This document shows, in pieces, positions 26,121-36,155 of a stretch of 64,000 nucleotides of DNA. The translations under genes and the position numbers were made by a program. The stretch is taken from NCBI GenBank assembly GCA_015061285.1, contig SUWW01000009.1, forward strand, positions 62,001-126,000, given 5' to 3'. The DNA comes from Bacteroidales bacterium (GTDB lineage: Bacteria > Bacteroidota > Bacteroidia > Bacteroidales > Marinilabiliaceae). How positions within the stretch are numbered: the stretch's first letter is position 1; each line of letters opens with the position of its first letter. The notes below the pieces were generated by a model, which was given only the letters and a program-made list of their open reading frames with translations, did not search any database and was not told the DNA's origin.

Positions 26121-27449
26121 TTATTCTTGCATGTCGTCGCCTTCGGAGCCAAACATATTGGTAGACCACTTATCGAGCAATTTGCCAAATCCACCTTTCT
26201 TTTCTTTAGTTCGTTTAGGTTCATCCTTGGTTTCGGGAGCAGTATCGCTCTCAGGCTCAGCATCTACCTGCTCGTCGGGGAAGTTGAGCGTATTGTCGGT
26301 TTGCACCTCATTGTTTTTACGTATAATCTCTGAAGCCAAGCCAATAGCAGCGGAATAGCGCAAAAACTCATCGCTACTCATTCCTTCTACTTCAGCCTTA
26401 ACTATCGAAGTCTCTTTTGTGAGTTGCATACGGAAAATATCGCAAATGCCAGGCATCTTAGCGCCACCACCCGTAAGTTTCACAGAGCGAATCATATTAA
26501 ACTTATTGGCATTGACAAGCTCGGCACCTACGTATGCAGCTATCTCGCGAAGACGCGCGACAATCACATAATTGAGTTTTGCTGCATTGTCTATATCGTC
26601 ATACACTTCGTCGCCCACAGTTATGCACAATGGACCATTAGTAGCATTTTTACGATAGCCTACACGCTTTATCATTTCAGCACGTTCGGCTGATATTTTC
26701 CAGCAATTTGATATATCGTCGGTGATGGTTTTGCAACCGAAAGGCAGAGAAGACTCGTAGCATAGTTGGCCATGCTCGTAAATAGCAACACCAATGCTTT
26801 GCGCTCCCAAATCGACAAGAGCCATACAATTCTCTTTCTCGGCACTATTGAGCAACACAACGCCTTTCATAGACGTTGACGGGCGATAGGCTTCTGGGCG
26901 TGGCAACGGGTTTACAAACGACAAACTGATAGCATTGAGCACATTGCGATTGATGAGCGTACAAATGGCCGTTGCCTCAATCTTTTGGCACAATCCCGAT
27001 GGACGTTTATATGTAGTGGTAACTTGATCGAGCACATATTGTATGAACTCGGTATTGATAATCTGCATATCGTCGCTGATGCTGTTGCGCACATCGTTCT
27101 CAACTTTATCTTTGAGACTATCGAGCATTTGCTGCGTAACACTCACCTTGCCTGTTTTGGCGTCCTGTTGCTTGACGTTGCGTATGGTCTTAAGACTTCC
27201 TCCGCCCACTGTGACGCAATAGGCCAAATCGCGCTTAATGTTTTTTGTGAGTTTCTTCACCAAATCCGACACAGCATACGAAACTTGCGATACATCGTAC
27301 ACTTCGCCACGGCGCATTCCCGACAGAGATGCACAGCCATAGTTCAACAACTTTATGCCATACAAATTGTTGGACGAGTTTTGAGCCACCACTATGCGGA
27401 CTTCGCTACTGCCAAGATCCACAGCCACTATTATAGTATCTCTATTCAT
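26121..27449 (-). CDS. ftsA: Cell division actin-like protein FtsA
   Basis: A 442-residue actin/Hsp70-fold ATPase starting VAVDLGSSEVRIVVA (phosphate 1 loop), with a SHS2 insertion. The C-terminal FGKLLDKWSTNMFG is an amphipathic membrane helix that tethers Z-ring filaments to the membrane. A Pro/Glu-rich linker of about 40 residues precedes it. It starts 9 bases after ftsQ. Confidence 0.95.
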   Translation of the reverse strand: MNRDTIIVAVDLGSSEVRIVVAQNSSNNLYGIKLLNYGCASLSGMRRGEVYDVSQVSYAVSDLVKKLTKNIKRDLAYCVTVGGGSLKTIRNVKQQDAKTGKVSVTQQMLDSLKDKVENDVRNSISDDMQIINTEFIQYVLDQVTTTYKRPSGLCQKIEATAICTLINRNVLNAISLSFVNPLPRPEAYRPSTSMKGVVLLNSAEKENCMALVDLGAQSIGVAIYEHGQLCYESSLPFGCKTITDDISNCWKISAERAEMIKRVGYRKNATNGPLCITVGDEVYDDIDNAAKLNYVIVARLREIAAYVGAELVNANKFNMIRSVKLTGGGAKMPGICDIFRMQLTKETSIVKAEVEGMSSDEFLRYSAAIGLASEIIRKNNEVQTDNTLNFPDEQVDAEPESDTAPETKDEPKRTKEKKGGFGKLLDKWSTNMFGSEGDDMQE

Positions 27450-27458
27450 ATTGCTCTG

Positions 27459-28223
27459 CTATCTTTTTGTGCAGATTATCTGCCCATTATATTTCAAATT
27501 AACTTTCTTGTATATGTTCCACTCTTTTGGTTTCCATCCGCGTGTGTATAGTGCATATAGCAAATCGAATTTTTCTTCCATACGCTCAATGGTGCCAAAT
27601 TCTATCACATGATCGCCAACGCGCGGAATAAGTACAAACTCTTGTTTGTCGGTTATATACACTTGTTCTATCTGCGACTTCCAGAATTTGTCTTCGTCGA
27701 TGAATTTGCAAAGTTCAAGCACATCGCCGCCATCGAGCATAGAGCCTACGTTGCCCGAAACAACCACCGTGCGAGCACTCATTTCGGGCTCAGCAGCTAT
27801 GCGAAACGACTCTTCGTCCATATAATACGAAGTGTGCTGCGTAAATACGCGCATGATTGGTTCGCGCTGAACGATGCTCACGTGCAGCACACCACCAGGT
27901 GTGTAGTAAATATCGCAACGCTTCACCACTGGCGTCTGTTCAATGCGCTGCTCCATCTCCACCAGATTGAGCGCACTCACTGGTGTGCCTTTTAGCGCTG
28001 GATAGGCACGGTCGACAATACGCTGCAACCCCGATTCGGTGATGAGTTTACTGCGATCGTTGTCTACCACATGCGGCATCACGCGGGTACACTCCACCTC
28101 GCTTTTTTCGGCATTTACAAACGACATGGCCACAGGGAAATAGAGTATCATAACCACCCAACAAGCGGCTATTCCCACGCGATGCGCCACGCGCCTGATC
28201 GTCTGTTTTCCTGCGTCTGCCAT
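27459..28223 (-). CDS. ftsQ: Cell division protein FtsQ
   Basis: A 254-residue bitopic membrane protein: a short cytoplasmic basic N-terminus, one transmembrane helix at about 16-33, then a POTRA-like and beta domain. FtsQ links early and late divisome proteins. Sequence conservation is low, as usual, and the assignment rests on topology and position between murC and ftsA. Confidence 0.9.
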   Translation of the reverse strand: MADAGKQTIRRVAHRVGIAACWVVMILYFPVAMSFVNAEKSEVECTRVMPHVVDNDRSKLITESGLQRIVDRAYPALKGTPVSALNLVEMEQRIEQTPVVKRCDIYYTPGGVLHVSIVQREPIMRVFTQHTSYYMDEESFRIAAEPEMSARTVVVSGNVGSMLDGGDVLELCKFIDEDKFWKSQIEQVYITDKQEFVLIPRVGDHVIEFGTIERMEEKFDLLYALYTRGWKPKEWNIYKKVNLKYNGQIICTKR

Positions 28224-28238
28224 ACGTATATATACAAA

Positions 28239-29624
28239 TTACAATGTCTCTTTCAATTTCGCTTCAACCTCTGGCACAAGAGCATCTATATTGCCTGCAC
28301 CCATTATGAGCACAAGCTCGTGATTGCCTTCTGCGATAGCTTGCGCAAGTTGCTCTTTGGCAACGAGATGGACATCAATATTACTACGTATTTTCTTTAT
28401 TTTATCGATCAACATTTGCGTAGTTACGCCCTCAATAGGGAGTTCGCGGGCAGGATAAATATCGAGCATCAAAAGTCGGTCGGCTGTAGAAAGCACCTTA
28501 GCAAAGTCGTCGGCAAAATCGCGCGTTCGAGTGTATAGATGCGGTTGAAAAGCCACAGTAAGCGGACGTTTACCATATATATCGCGAACGGAGTTGAGCG
28601 TGGTAGCAATCTCTTGCGGATGGTGCGCGTAGTCGTCGATTAATACGCACTTTTCAGTATCGATATGATATTCAAAACGACGACGATTGCCACGGAACGT
28701 AGCCAAGGCGTCGCGAATTTCGTCATCGGTAGCACCACAAAGTTGAGCCGAAGCTACAGCAGCCACTGCATTTTCTACGTTGTGCAAACCAGGCAAACCG
28801 AGTGTAAGGTCTTCAATGTCGCCGAGAGGAGAACTTATCGAGAAGTTGTATTTATTGCCAACGCGCTTAACTCGAAATGCATGAAAATCAGCTTCTTTAT
28901 TTTCGCGTGCATAGGTAAAGAACTCGGCATCTTCGCTAACTATTTCATCGTCGATTGGCAAACCATACTTAAGCAAAAGCGCGCCACCGCTACGAATTTG
29001 AGAAGCAAACTGGCGGAAGGCTTTCTGCATCTCGGCTTTTGTACCATAAATATCAAGATGGTCGGCATCCATAGCGGTGATTACAGCTACATGCGGATGG
29101 AGCGTCAAGAACGATCGGTCGTATTCGTCGGCCTCAGTAACAACAAATGGCGACTCAGTGTTGCTCCAATAGTTGGTATCGTAGTTTACTGAGATGCCAC
29201 CAAGAAATGCCGAGCAGCCCACATGCGAAGCGCGTAAGATGTGCGCAGCAAGTGTCGATGTGGTAGTCTTGCCATGAGTACCAGCTACACAAACAGCGTC
29301 GGCAGCATCGGTGAGATGACCGAGCACAACGGAGCGTTTCACAACCTCGAAACCCTCGTTGCGGAAATAGCTAAGTATGGCGTTGTTGGCGGGTATAGCA
29401 GGAGTAGCCACCACGAGAGTATCGTTTTTGGAGCGAAACGTCTCTGGAATGGTATTCACATCATCTTCGAAGGTGATGGGAATGCCATCGGCAATAATCT
29501 CGTTGGTGAGGCGCGTTTGCGTGCGGTCGTAACCCGACACGTTGCAGCCAATGGCGTGGAAATGGCGTGCGAGCGCGCTCATACCTATACCACCAATACC
29601 TACGAAATAATAATTCTTCTTCAT
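28239..29624 (-). CDS. murC: UDP-N-acetylmuramate-L-alanine ligase
   Basis: A 461-residue Mur ligase. The ATP loop is AGTHGKTTTSTLA at about 115-127, and the start GIGGIGMSALA binds the UDP substrate. It adds L-alanine to UDP-MurNAc in the cytoplasm. It lies downstream of murG across an 87-base gap holding an intergenic repeat. Confidence 0.96.
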   Translation of the reverse strand: MKKNYYFVGIGGIGMSALARHFHAIGCNVSGYDRTQTRLTNEIIADGIPITFEDDVNTIPETFRSKNDTLVVATPAIPANNAILSYFRNEGFEVVKRSVVLGHLTDAADAVCVAGTHGKTTTSTLAAHILRASHVGCSAFLGGISVNYDTNYWSNTESPFVVTEADEYDRSFLTLHPHVAVITAMDADHLDIYGTKAEMQKAFRQFASQIRSGGALLLKYGLPIDDEIVSEDAEFFTYARENKEADFHAFRVKRVGNKYNFSISSPLGDIEDLTLGLPGLHNVENAVAAVASAQLCGATDDEIRDALATFRGNRRRFEYHIDTEKCVLIDDYAHHPQEIATTLNSVRDIYGKRPLTVAFQPHLYTRTRDFADDFAKVLSTADRLLMLDIYPARELPIEGVTTQMLIDKIKKIRSNIDVHLVAKEQLAQAIAEGNHELVLIMGAGNIDALVPEVEAKLKETL

Positions 29625-29644
29625 TTGACTATTTTCAATTGTTT

Positions 29645-29706
29645 ATCACCGAATTGAACTAATTGATGCTAAACTCTTCGTTTCTATTCGTTTTCATTAG
29701 GTGACT
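29645..29706. repeat. Short intergenic element between murG and murC
   Basis: The left end TATCACCGAATTGAACTAAT and the right end ATTAGGTGA give an inverted TCACC/GGTGA pair around ATTCG-rich bases. It is related to the longer element at 4505-4628. Confidence 0.5.
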
Positions 29707-29711
29707 TATAC

Positions 29712-30812
29712 TTACTTATTACTGCCGAGCTCAAATACATATTTAGCAATGTCGGCAGCCGCATTGGGCTTAGCAAACAAGCGGATGTTGGTAGCAAGTT
29801 TCTCGAGCAGAGCCTTGTCCGACACCGTAAGTTGAGCTTCGGCGAGTAGCGTACGCGTAGCATCGTCGCGAACAAGTTTGGCAGCATCGCGCGAGACGAG
29901 AGCCATAGCATTCTTAGTTTGGTGATCTTCTGCCACATTGGGCGAAGGCACAAAGATGCTTGGCTTACCGAGCAACGCAAGTTCGGAAATACTACTTGCA
30001 CCAGCGCGCGAAATTACAACATCGGCAATTGCATACGCATAATCCATACGCTTAATGAAGTCGAAAGCAAATACGTTTGCACGTGGTTTTTCTTTGAGTT
30101 TTTGCTGTATATCAGCATAATACATCTTACCCGTTTGCCATAAAAGTTGCACTCCTGGCTGCAAATCGTCGAGCGTAGCAGAGATGCCATTGTTTATCGA
30201 GCGGGCACCAAGACTACCACCTATCACCAATATTATTGATTGATTTGGGTCGAGACCAAAGAATTTTGCAGCCTCGGCGCGGTCGATAGTCGACTGAAGC
30301 GACTGACGCACCGGATTGCCCGTGAATGTGATTTTCTCTTTTGGGAAAAAGCGTTCCATATCGGGATAAGCTACGCAGATGCGTTTAGCTTTGGCAGCAA
30401 GAATCTTGTTAGTTACGCCTGGATAGCTATTCTGCTCTTGAAGCAAGCACGGAATACCGCGTTGCGAAGCACAACGCAACACTGGTCCGCTGGCATATCC
30501 ACCTACACCAACACACACATCGGGTCGGAAGCGATTGAGCACCCGACGAGCTGTTATCATGCTACCAATCAAGCGAAAAGGAAACAACATATTGCGACAA
30601 ATATTGCGCAAGTTGATTTTGCGGTGGAAGCCAGCAACAGGCAACCCGACAATGTCGTAGCCTGCAGCAGGAACTTTTTCCATTTCCATCTTACCCTTAG
30701 CACCAACGAAAAGAATCTCCGTAGAAGGATCAACTTCGCGTAATGCATTAGCTATCGATATGGCAGGAAAGATATGACCTCCCGTTCCGCCTCCACTTAT
30801 AATTACTTTCAT
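29712..30812 (-). CDS. murG: Lipid II synthase MurG
   Basis: A 366-residue GT28 glycosyltransferase with the N-terminal GGTGGHIFPAISIA loop and the C-terminal UDP-GlcNAc site. It adds GlcNAc to lipid I on the inner face of the membrane. It lies between ftsW and murC. Confidence 0.96.
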   Translation of the reverse strand: MKVIISGGGTGGHIFPAISIANALREVDPSTEILFVGAKGKMEMEKVPAAGYDIVGLPVAGFHRKINLRNICRNMLFPFRLIGSMITARRVLNRFRPDVCVGVGGYASGPVLRCASQRGIPCLLQEQNSYPGVTNKILAAKAKRICVAYPDMERFFPKEKITFTGNPVRQSLQSTIDRAEAAKFFGLDPNQSIILVIGGSLGARSINNGISATLDDLQPGVQLLWQTGKMYYADIQQKLKEKPRANVFAFDFIKRMDYAYAIADVVISRAGASSISELALLGKPSIFVPSPNVAEDHQTKNAMALVSRDAAKLVRDDATRTLLAEAQLTVSDKALLEKLATNIRLFAKPNAAADIAKYVFELGSNK

Positions 30813-30855
30813 GTCTGTCTATTATTTTTTTGTTATTGTGTATGTATACAATTAA

Positions 30856-32109
30856 CTATCCGAATGTTATGGCTTCAGCCTCTTCATAATAATCGCCGTC
30901 ATCAGCATTTGTTGATGCTTGGTGCTCGTCGGATTCGGCATCGGCAGAAGGCGCGTCGGTGGCTTTGGCAACCACTGGCGCAGGATTTACATTACTTACC
31001 GACAATATTATACCAAAGGCAAATCCCATAAAAATATCCGACGAACCACCTTGACTCACAAATGGCAGCGTCTGACCTGTCACTGGCATAAGACCTACTC
31101 CCACCAACATATTTATGAGCGCTTGAATCTCTATAATTATGGTTATGCCCATAATAACAAAAGCGTGAAAAGGCTTCTGACACCGTCTCATCACTATTAT
31201 CGACCTATACATAAGTAGAAGAAAGGCTGCAAGCACCAAAATTCCGCCCCACGCACCATACTCCTCTAAAATGATAGCAAAGATGAAGTCGGAGAAGGCC
31301 ATCGGAAGGAAGTTCTTCATGTAGCTATGTCCGGGTCCACGACCAGTAACGCCACCTATAGCGACAGCCGTGAGTGCCTGACGTATTTGATAGTCACCAT
31401 CTTTATCGCCTTTGCTGGCTACATCGTCGGAACCTATGAATCGCTCTACGCGCGCGCGCCACGTGTTTGCTCGTGGGAAAACTTTGCTTGCATAAGGCGC
31501 AAATAGCACTATGAGAAACAGCAGAATCGCAATAACGGCAGCAGTGCTGCCCAAATAGCGCCAAGGTATTCCGCCTATCATCATCATTATGAAGACCGAA
31601 AGCCCGACCAAAATGCAAGTAGAAAGATTCTCGAGCATGATAGGCACACATATTAACCCCGATGCAATAAGAATTGGCAAAAAGGCTTTCTTGGGTTCAT
31701 TGGCTATGGCTAAACTCTTGGCTACGAATATTATGAGTGCATATTTAGCAAACTCTGAAGGCTGCACGGTGAAACCGCCTATGCTTATCCAACGTGAAGA
31801 ACCATTGATGGCATTACCAGCCAACAGTGCAAATATTAGCCCCGCAAAGCCAACGCCAACCATCACTTCGGCCAAACCAGAAAAATATTTCGGGTGTATG
31901 CGACTAACAAACACCGCTACGCCAATGCCCATCAGGAGCATAATGCCATGCTTCAGAATGTAGCTGGACATGTCGCCGTTGTTTTTCACATACGCCAACA
32001 CACTCGCTGCGCTATACACAGAGAGAAACGATAGTATGGTGAGAAATGTTATCACAACCCATATCCATCGATCGCCAATGAAGAGTTTTTTTATGTTGTC
32101 GAACGACAT
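30856..32109 (-). CDS. ftsW: Septal peptidoglycan polymerase FtsW
   Basis: A 417-residue SEDS protein with ten predicted membrane helices. The catalytic-region loop RVERFIGSDD and the conserved GGVTGRGPGHSYMKNFLP are present. It polymerises glycan strands at the septum together with FtsI. Its cytoplasmic C-terminal tail of about 45 residues is Ala/Asp/Glu-rich and longer than usual. It starts 15 bases after murD. Confidence 0.94.
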   Translation of the reverse strand: MSFDNIKKLFIGDRWIWVVITFLTILSFLSVYSAASVLAYVKNNGDMSSYILKHGIMLLMGIGVAVFVSRIHPKYFSGLAEVMVGVGFAGLIFALLAGNAINGSSRWISIGGFTVQPSEFAKYALIIFVAKSLAIANEPKKAFLPILIASGLICVPIMLENLSTCILVGLSVFIMMMIGGIPWRYLGSTAAVIAILLFLIVLFAPYASKVFPRANTWRARVERFIGSDDVASKGDKDGDYQIRQALTAVAIGGVTGRGPGHSYMKNFLPMAFSDFIFAIILEEYGAWGGILVLAAFLLLMYRSIIVMRRCQKPFHAFVIMGITIIIEIQALINMLVGVGLMPVTGQTLPFVSQGGSSDIFMGFAFGIILSVSNVNPAPVVAKATDAPSADAESDEHQASTNADDGDYYEEAEAITFG

Positions 32110-32124
32110 GTTGATTCTATTTTT

Positions 32125-33462
32125 TTATTTCAGTTTGTTAACCTCCTCTTTGAAGAGGTTTCCTCGATGCACGTAGCTATTGAATAGGTCGAAACTTGCG
32201 CAACATGGCGAAAGCAGCACCACATCGCCACTCTGAGCAAGGCGGTGACATTCGCGCACACAATCGGCCATCGATTTTGTCTCTACAATCGTAGGTATGA
32301 TGCCAGCAAAACTTGTAATGAGTTTTTCGTTGTCGACACCAAGGCAGACGAGCGCACGCACCTTTTGGCGGGCAAAATCGTTGAGCACCGAGTAGTCGTT
32401 GCCCTTATCGGTTCCACCAGCAATCCACACCACTGGGCGTGTTTGACATTCGAGTGCATACCACGCCGAATCGACATTGGTAGCTTTCGAGTCGTCGATA
32501 TACTCCACACCATCGATAGTAGCTACGCTCTGCAAACGGTGTTCGGCATTCACAAACGTGGTCAATCCTTTGCGAAGCGCATCGCCATCGACGCCTACAA
32601 GTTGCGCCGCCAAAATGGCTTGCATAGCATTATAAGTATTATGCAAACCTTTGATTGTAAGATCGTTAATATTTATACTAAAGTCATTATTTCTTATCAT
32701 GCTATATATGACGCCATCGCGACAAACAGCGCCATTAGTCTCGCCTTTGGTGCTAACAAAAATTGTCTTGCGCGGCAATTCCAAACGAGGATACCATTCA
32801 GAAGAGACGGGGTCGTCGGCATTAGCGATGAATGTGCCATCAGGATTGAGATTCTGCATTATGCGGAACTTCGAGCGTATGTAGTTTTCAAACTTATATT
32901 CATACCTATCCAAATGGTCGGGAGTGATATTGGTAAGAATTGCTACTTGCGGCTTGAAGTCGTACATGCCATCGAGTTGGAAACTGCTAAGCTCAATGAC
33001 ATACCATTCGGGTTCATCGCCTTCAGCCACACGACGAGCAAGACTCGTACCTACGTTGCCAGCAAGTTTTGCACTCACGCCAGCCGTTGTGAGCAGATGA
33101 TGGATGAGCAGCGTGGTTGTCGTTTTGCCATTTGCTCCCGTAATACCAATGCACTTCGCTTTGGTGAAGTAGCCAGCAAACTCAATTTCGCTAATTATTT
33201 TCACGCCCCAACTGCGCAGAGTTTTTACCACTTCAGCCTTTTCGGGCACACCAGGACTCTTTACATAATAATCAGCATCGCGCATGAGGTCGAACGAGTG
33301 TCCACCCTCTTCGTAGCGAATGTGGTTTGCATCAAGTTCAGCTTTGTTTTGTGGTTTTAGCGTACCAGCATCACTCAAGAGCACGTCCATGCCAAGTTTC
33401 TTGCCAAGCAGAGCTGCACCAATGCCACTCTCGCCGCCGCCTATGATTATAAGTTTTTTCAT
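32125..33462 (-). CDS. murD: UDP-N-acetylmuramoylalanine-D-glutamate ligase
   Basis: A 445-residue Mur ligase starting MKKLIIIGGGESG, with the ATP loop GITGANGKTTTTLL. It adds D-glutamate to UDP-MurNAc-L-Ala. I chose the ATG at 33462, two bases after the mraY stop; the longer frame to 33522 would overlap mraY. Confidence 0.95.
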   Translation of the reverse strand: MKKLIIIGGGESGIGAALLGKKLGMDVLLSDAGTLKPQNKAELDANHIRYEEGGHSFDLMRDADYYVKSPGVPEKAEVVKTLRSWGVKIISEIEFAGYFTKAKCIGITGANGKTTTTLLIHHLLTTAGVSAKLAGNVGTSLARRVAEGDEPEWYVIELSSFQLDGMYDFKPQVAILTNITPDHLDRYEYKFENYIRSKFRIMQNLNPDGTFIANADDPVSSEWYPRLELPRKTIFVSTKGETNGAVCRDGVIYSMIRNNDFSININDLTIKGLHNTYNAMQAILAAQLVGVDGDALRKGLTTFVNAEHRLQSVATIDGVEYIDDSKATNVDSAWYALECQTRPVVWIAGGTDKGNDYSVLNDFARQKVRALVCLGVDNEKLITSFAGIIPTIVETKSMADCVRECHRLAQSGDVVLLSPCCASFDLFNSYVHRGNLFKEEVNKLK

Positions 33463-33464
33463 AA

Positions 33465-34616
33465 TTATCTGATTTTCAAAGTAACAAGTGTAACTACTGC
33501 CAATATTATACCTATAAGCCAAAAACGTAGTACAATTTTAGGTTCTGGATAACCTTTTTTCTGAAAATGGTGATGTATAGGAGCCATAAGGAATATACGA
33601 CGCCCTTCACCATATTTTCGTTTGGTATATTTGAAATAGCTCACCTGCATCATAACCGACACATTCTCCACGAAGAAGATGCCACAGAGAATTGGTAATA
33701 GCAGCTCGGCATGAATAATTATAGCCAGAATTGCTATGATACCACCAAGCGTAAGACTTCCAGTATCGCCCATAAACACTTGTGCGGGGAAAGCGTTATA
33801 CCACAAGAATCCAATTGTAGCACCAATGAAAGCTGCTATGTATACAACCAACTCGCCTGAATTTTGTATGAACATAATATGCAAATAGCCTGCATATTCG
33901 TGGTGACCCGAAAGGTATGCCAATACGCCGAGCGTTGTACCAATTATAGCCGAAGTGCCCGTTGCTAAGCCATCAAGACCATCGGTCATATTAGCACCAT
34001 TGCTGGTGGCTGTAATTATAAATATGGTGACAATAGCAAAGACAAGCCAGCCTAACTGGGTCAGCAATTCGCCTTCTGCAAATGGCACAAGCCAACGATA
34101 GTCGAAGGTGTAGCCTTTGAAAAATGGTATGACTGTTACAGGAATATCATCGGTGTCGTGGCTAAAATATAGCACTGCCGCCACAACAAGACCAAGACTC
34201 ACCTGACCAGCTATTTTCTTCCAGCCCGAAAGTCCCTCTTTGTTTTTCTTGAACACTTTGATGTAGTCGTCGATGAAGCCAAGCATACCAAGCCATATAG
34301 TAGAGAATATCATCAACAGCACATACACATTGTCCAAGCGGCAGAAGAGCAACACTGGCAGCAGTATAGATAGAATGATGATGATACCACCCATAGTAGG
34401 AGTACCCTTTTTTTGCATCTGACCTTCAAGGCCGAGGTTTCTTATGGTTTCGCCTACCTGCAAAAATTGCAATCGGTCAATTATTTTGCGACCTACGATG
34501 GTGGCGAACACAAGCGATGTCACAAGCGACAAGCCTGCACGAAACGAGATGTACTGCATCACGCCAGTACCTGTAACGCCAAGTTCGTGCAAATATTGGA
34601 ATAGAGTATATAACAT
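33465..34616 (-). CDS. mraY: Phospho-N-acetylmuramoyl-pentapeptide transferase
   Basis: A 383-residue polytopic enzyme with the signature loops GMLGFIDDYIKVF and NMTDGLDGLATGTSA, both with catalytic Asp residues. It makes lipid I on undecaprenyl phosphate. It has about ten membrane helices and starts 19 bases after murE. Confidence 0.96.
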   Translation of the reverse strand: MLYTLFQYLHELGVTGTGVMQYISFRAGLSLVTSLVFATIVGRKIIDRLQFLQVGETIRNLGLEGQMQKKGTPTMGGIIIILSILLPVLLFCRLDNVYVLLMIFSTIWLGMLGFIDDYIKVFKKNKEGLSGWKKIAGQVSLGLVVAAVLYFSHDTDDIPVTVIPFFKGYTFDYRWLVPFAEGELLTQLGWLVFAIVTIFIITATSNGANMTDGLDGLATGTSAIIGTTLGVLAYLSGHHEYAGYLHIMFIQNSGELVVYIAAFIGATIGFLWYNAFPAQVFMGDTGSLTLGGIIAILAIIIHAELLLPILCGIFFVENVSVMMQVSYFKYTKRKYGEGRRIFLMAPIHHHFQKKGYPEPKIVLRFWLIGIILAVVTLVTLKIR

Positions 34617-34635
34617 ATTGGTTAAAGATTTTTAC

Positions 34636-36117
34636 TTACATATTGAATACTTCGCGCACCACCTCGTGATCGTCGAAATGGTGCTTAACCCCATTGATTT
34701 CTTGATATTTTTCGTGTCCTTTTCCAGCTATAAGTACTATATCGCCCGACTTAGCAAGAGTGAGCGCTGTGCGTATAGCCTCTTTGCGGTCGGTGATGGA
34801 GAGCGTACGCTTAGCATCATCTTCGGTGAGACCAGCTTTCATCTCTTCGATGATGGCTACAGGATCCTCGGTGCGAGGGTTGTCCGATGTAAGTATCACA
34901 CGATCTGAAAGGCGCGCTGCTTCGTGAGCCATCTCAGGACGTTTGGTGCGGTCGCGATCGCCACCACAACCACAAACAGTGATTAGTTGCACATTCTTTC
35001 CGTTCGTCTTACGCACCTCATTGATGGTTGATATTACATTGGTGAGAGCATCGGGCGTATGAGCATAATCGACAATGGCCATACGACCATCGTTGCTACG
35101 GATAACCTCAAAGCGTCCATTAACAGCCTTGAGCGCCGAAAGATGTTGCATTATTTCTTGTCCGTCTATGCCGAGTGCCTCTGCCGCACCATAAATATCC
35201 ATAATGTTATATGCATTGAATCGGCCTACGAATGGCAGATAAGCCTCGCGCCCATTGATGTCGAGCAACATTCCTTCGAATGTCATTTCCACTATCTTGC
35301 CTTTTATGTCGGCTGGGCGTTGCAGCGAATATGTACGTACGCGCGCCTTAGTATTTTGCACCATATACATACCATTCTTATCGTCGATATTTACAACGGC
35401 TGTAGCACCTTCGCGCAGTCCGTCGAAGAGCATTTTTTTAGCATCTCGATAGTTTTCAAATGTCTTATGATAATCGAGATGATCGTGTGTAAGGTTTGTA
35501 AAAATTGCTACTTCAAAATCGAGGCCTGCCACACGATGTTGCACAAGACTATGCGAACTAACCTCCATGAAACAATACTGACAGCCAGCATCAACCATCT
35601 GACGCATAAGGCGTTGAATTGTTACGGCGTCGGGAGTAGTATGCGTAGCGGCAAACTCTTCGTCGCCAATGAAATTTGCCACGGTCGAGAGCAAGCCCGC
35701 CTTAGCTCCACGACGCATCATCAAATGATGAAGGAGTGTTGCGGTAGAGGTCTTTCCATTGGTGCCAGTGACGCCAACAAGTTTGAGTTGCTTCGATGGG
35801 TGACCATATAGAGTTGCAGCTGCCAAACCAAGTGCTTTGTGAGTGGAATCGACAATAATTATGCTGCCACCATCGGGCATTGCCACATCGGCAGGAATCT
35901 CTTCACATAATACTGCACGGCAACCTTGCTCAATGGCTTGTGCTATATATTTATGACCATCAACTTTCTCGCCTTTCTGCGCCACAAAGAGTGCACCTTG
36001 ACGCGCCTTACGGCTGTCGAACACAACCTCATCTATTTGTTGCGCTGCGTTTATTGTGCCTCCTACAGAAAGACTCGCGGCTTTCAAATCGGCAATTATT
36101 TCAGCTATCTGTGTCAT
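34636..36117 (-). CDS. murE: UDP-MurNAc-tripeptide synthetase, meso-DAP type
   Basis: A 493-residue Mur ligase with ATP loop GVTGTNGKTSTATLL. The motif DNPR in LTSDNPRTEDP is the signature of enzymes that add meso-diaminopimelate, so the peptidoglycan is of the DAP type. It starts 38 bases after ftsI. Confidence 0.96.
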   Translation of the reverse strand: MTQIAEIIADLKAASLSVGGTINAAQQIDEVVFDSRKARQGALFVAQKGEKVDGHKYIAQAIEQGCRAVLCEEIPADVAMPDGGSIIIVDSTHKALGLAAATLYGHPSKQLKLVGVTGTNGKTSTATLLHHLMMRRGAKAGLLSTVANFIGDEEFAATHTTPDAVTIQRLMRQMVDAGCQYCFMEVSSHSLVQHRVAGLDFEVAIFTNLTHDHLDYHKTFENYRDAKKMLFDGLREGATAVVNIDDKNGMYMVQNTKARVRTYSLQRPADIKGKIVEMTFEGMLLDINGREAYLPFVGRFNAYNIMDIYGAAEALGIDGQEIMQHLSALKAVNGRFEVIRSNDGRMAIVDYAHTPDALTNVISTINEVRKTNGKNVQLITVCGCGGDRDRTKRPEMAHEAARLSDRVILTSDNPRTEDPVAIIEEMKAGLTEDDAKRTLSITDRKEAIRTALTLAKSGDIVLIAGKGHEKYQEINGVKHHFDDHEVVREVFNM

Positions 36118-36155
36118 ATTGTTGTTTTAGGTTTTTATGTATGTAAATATTTATA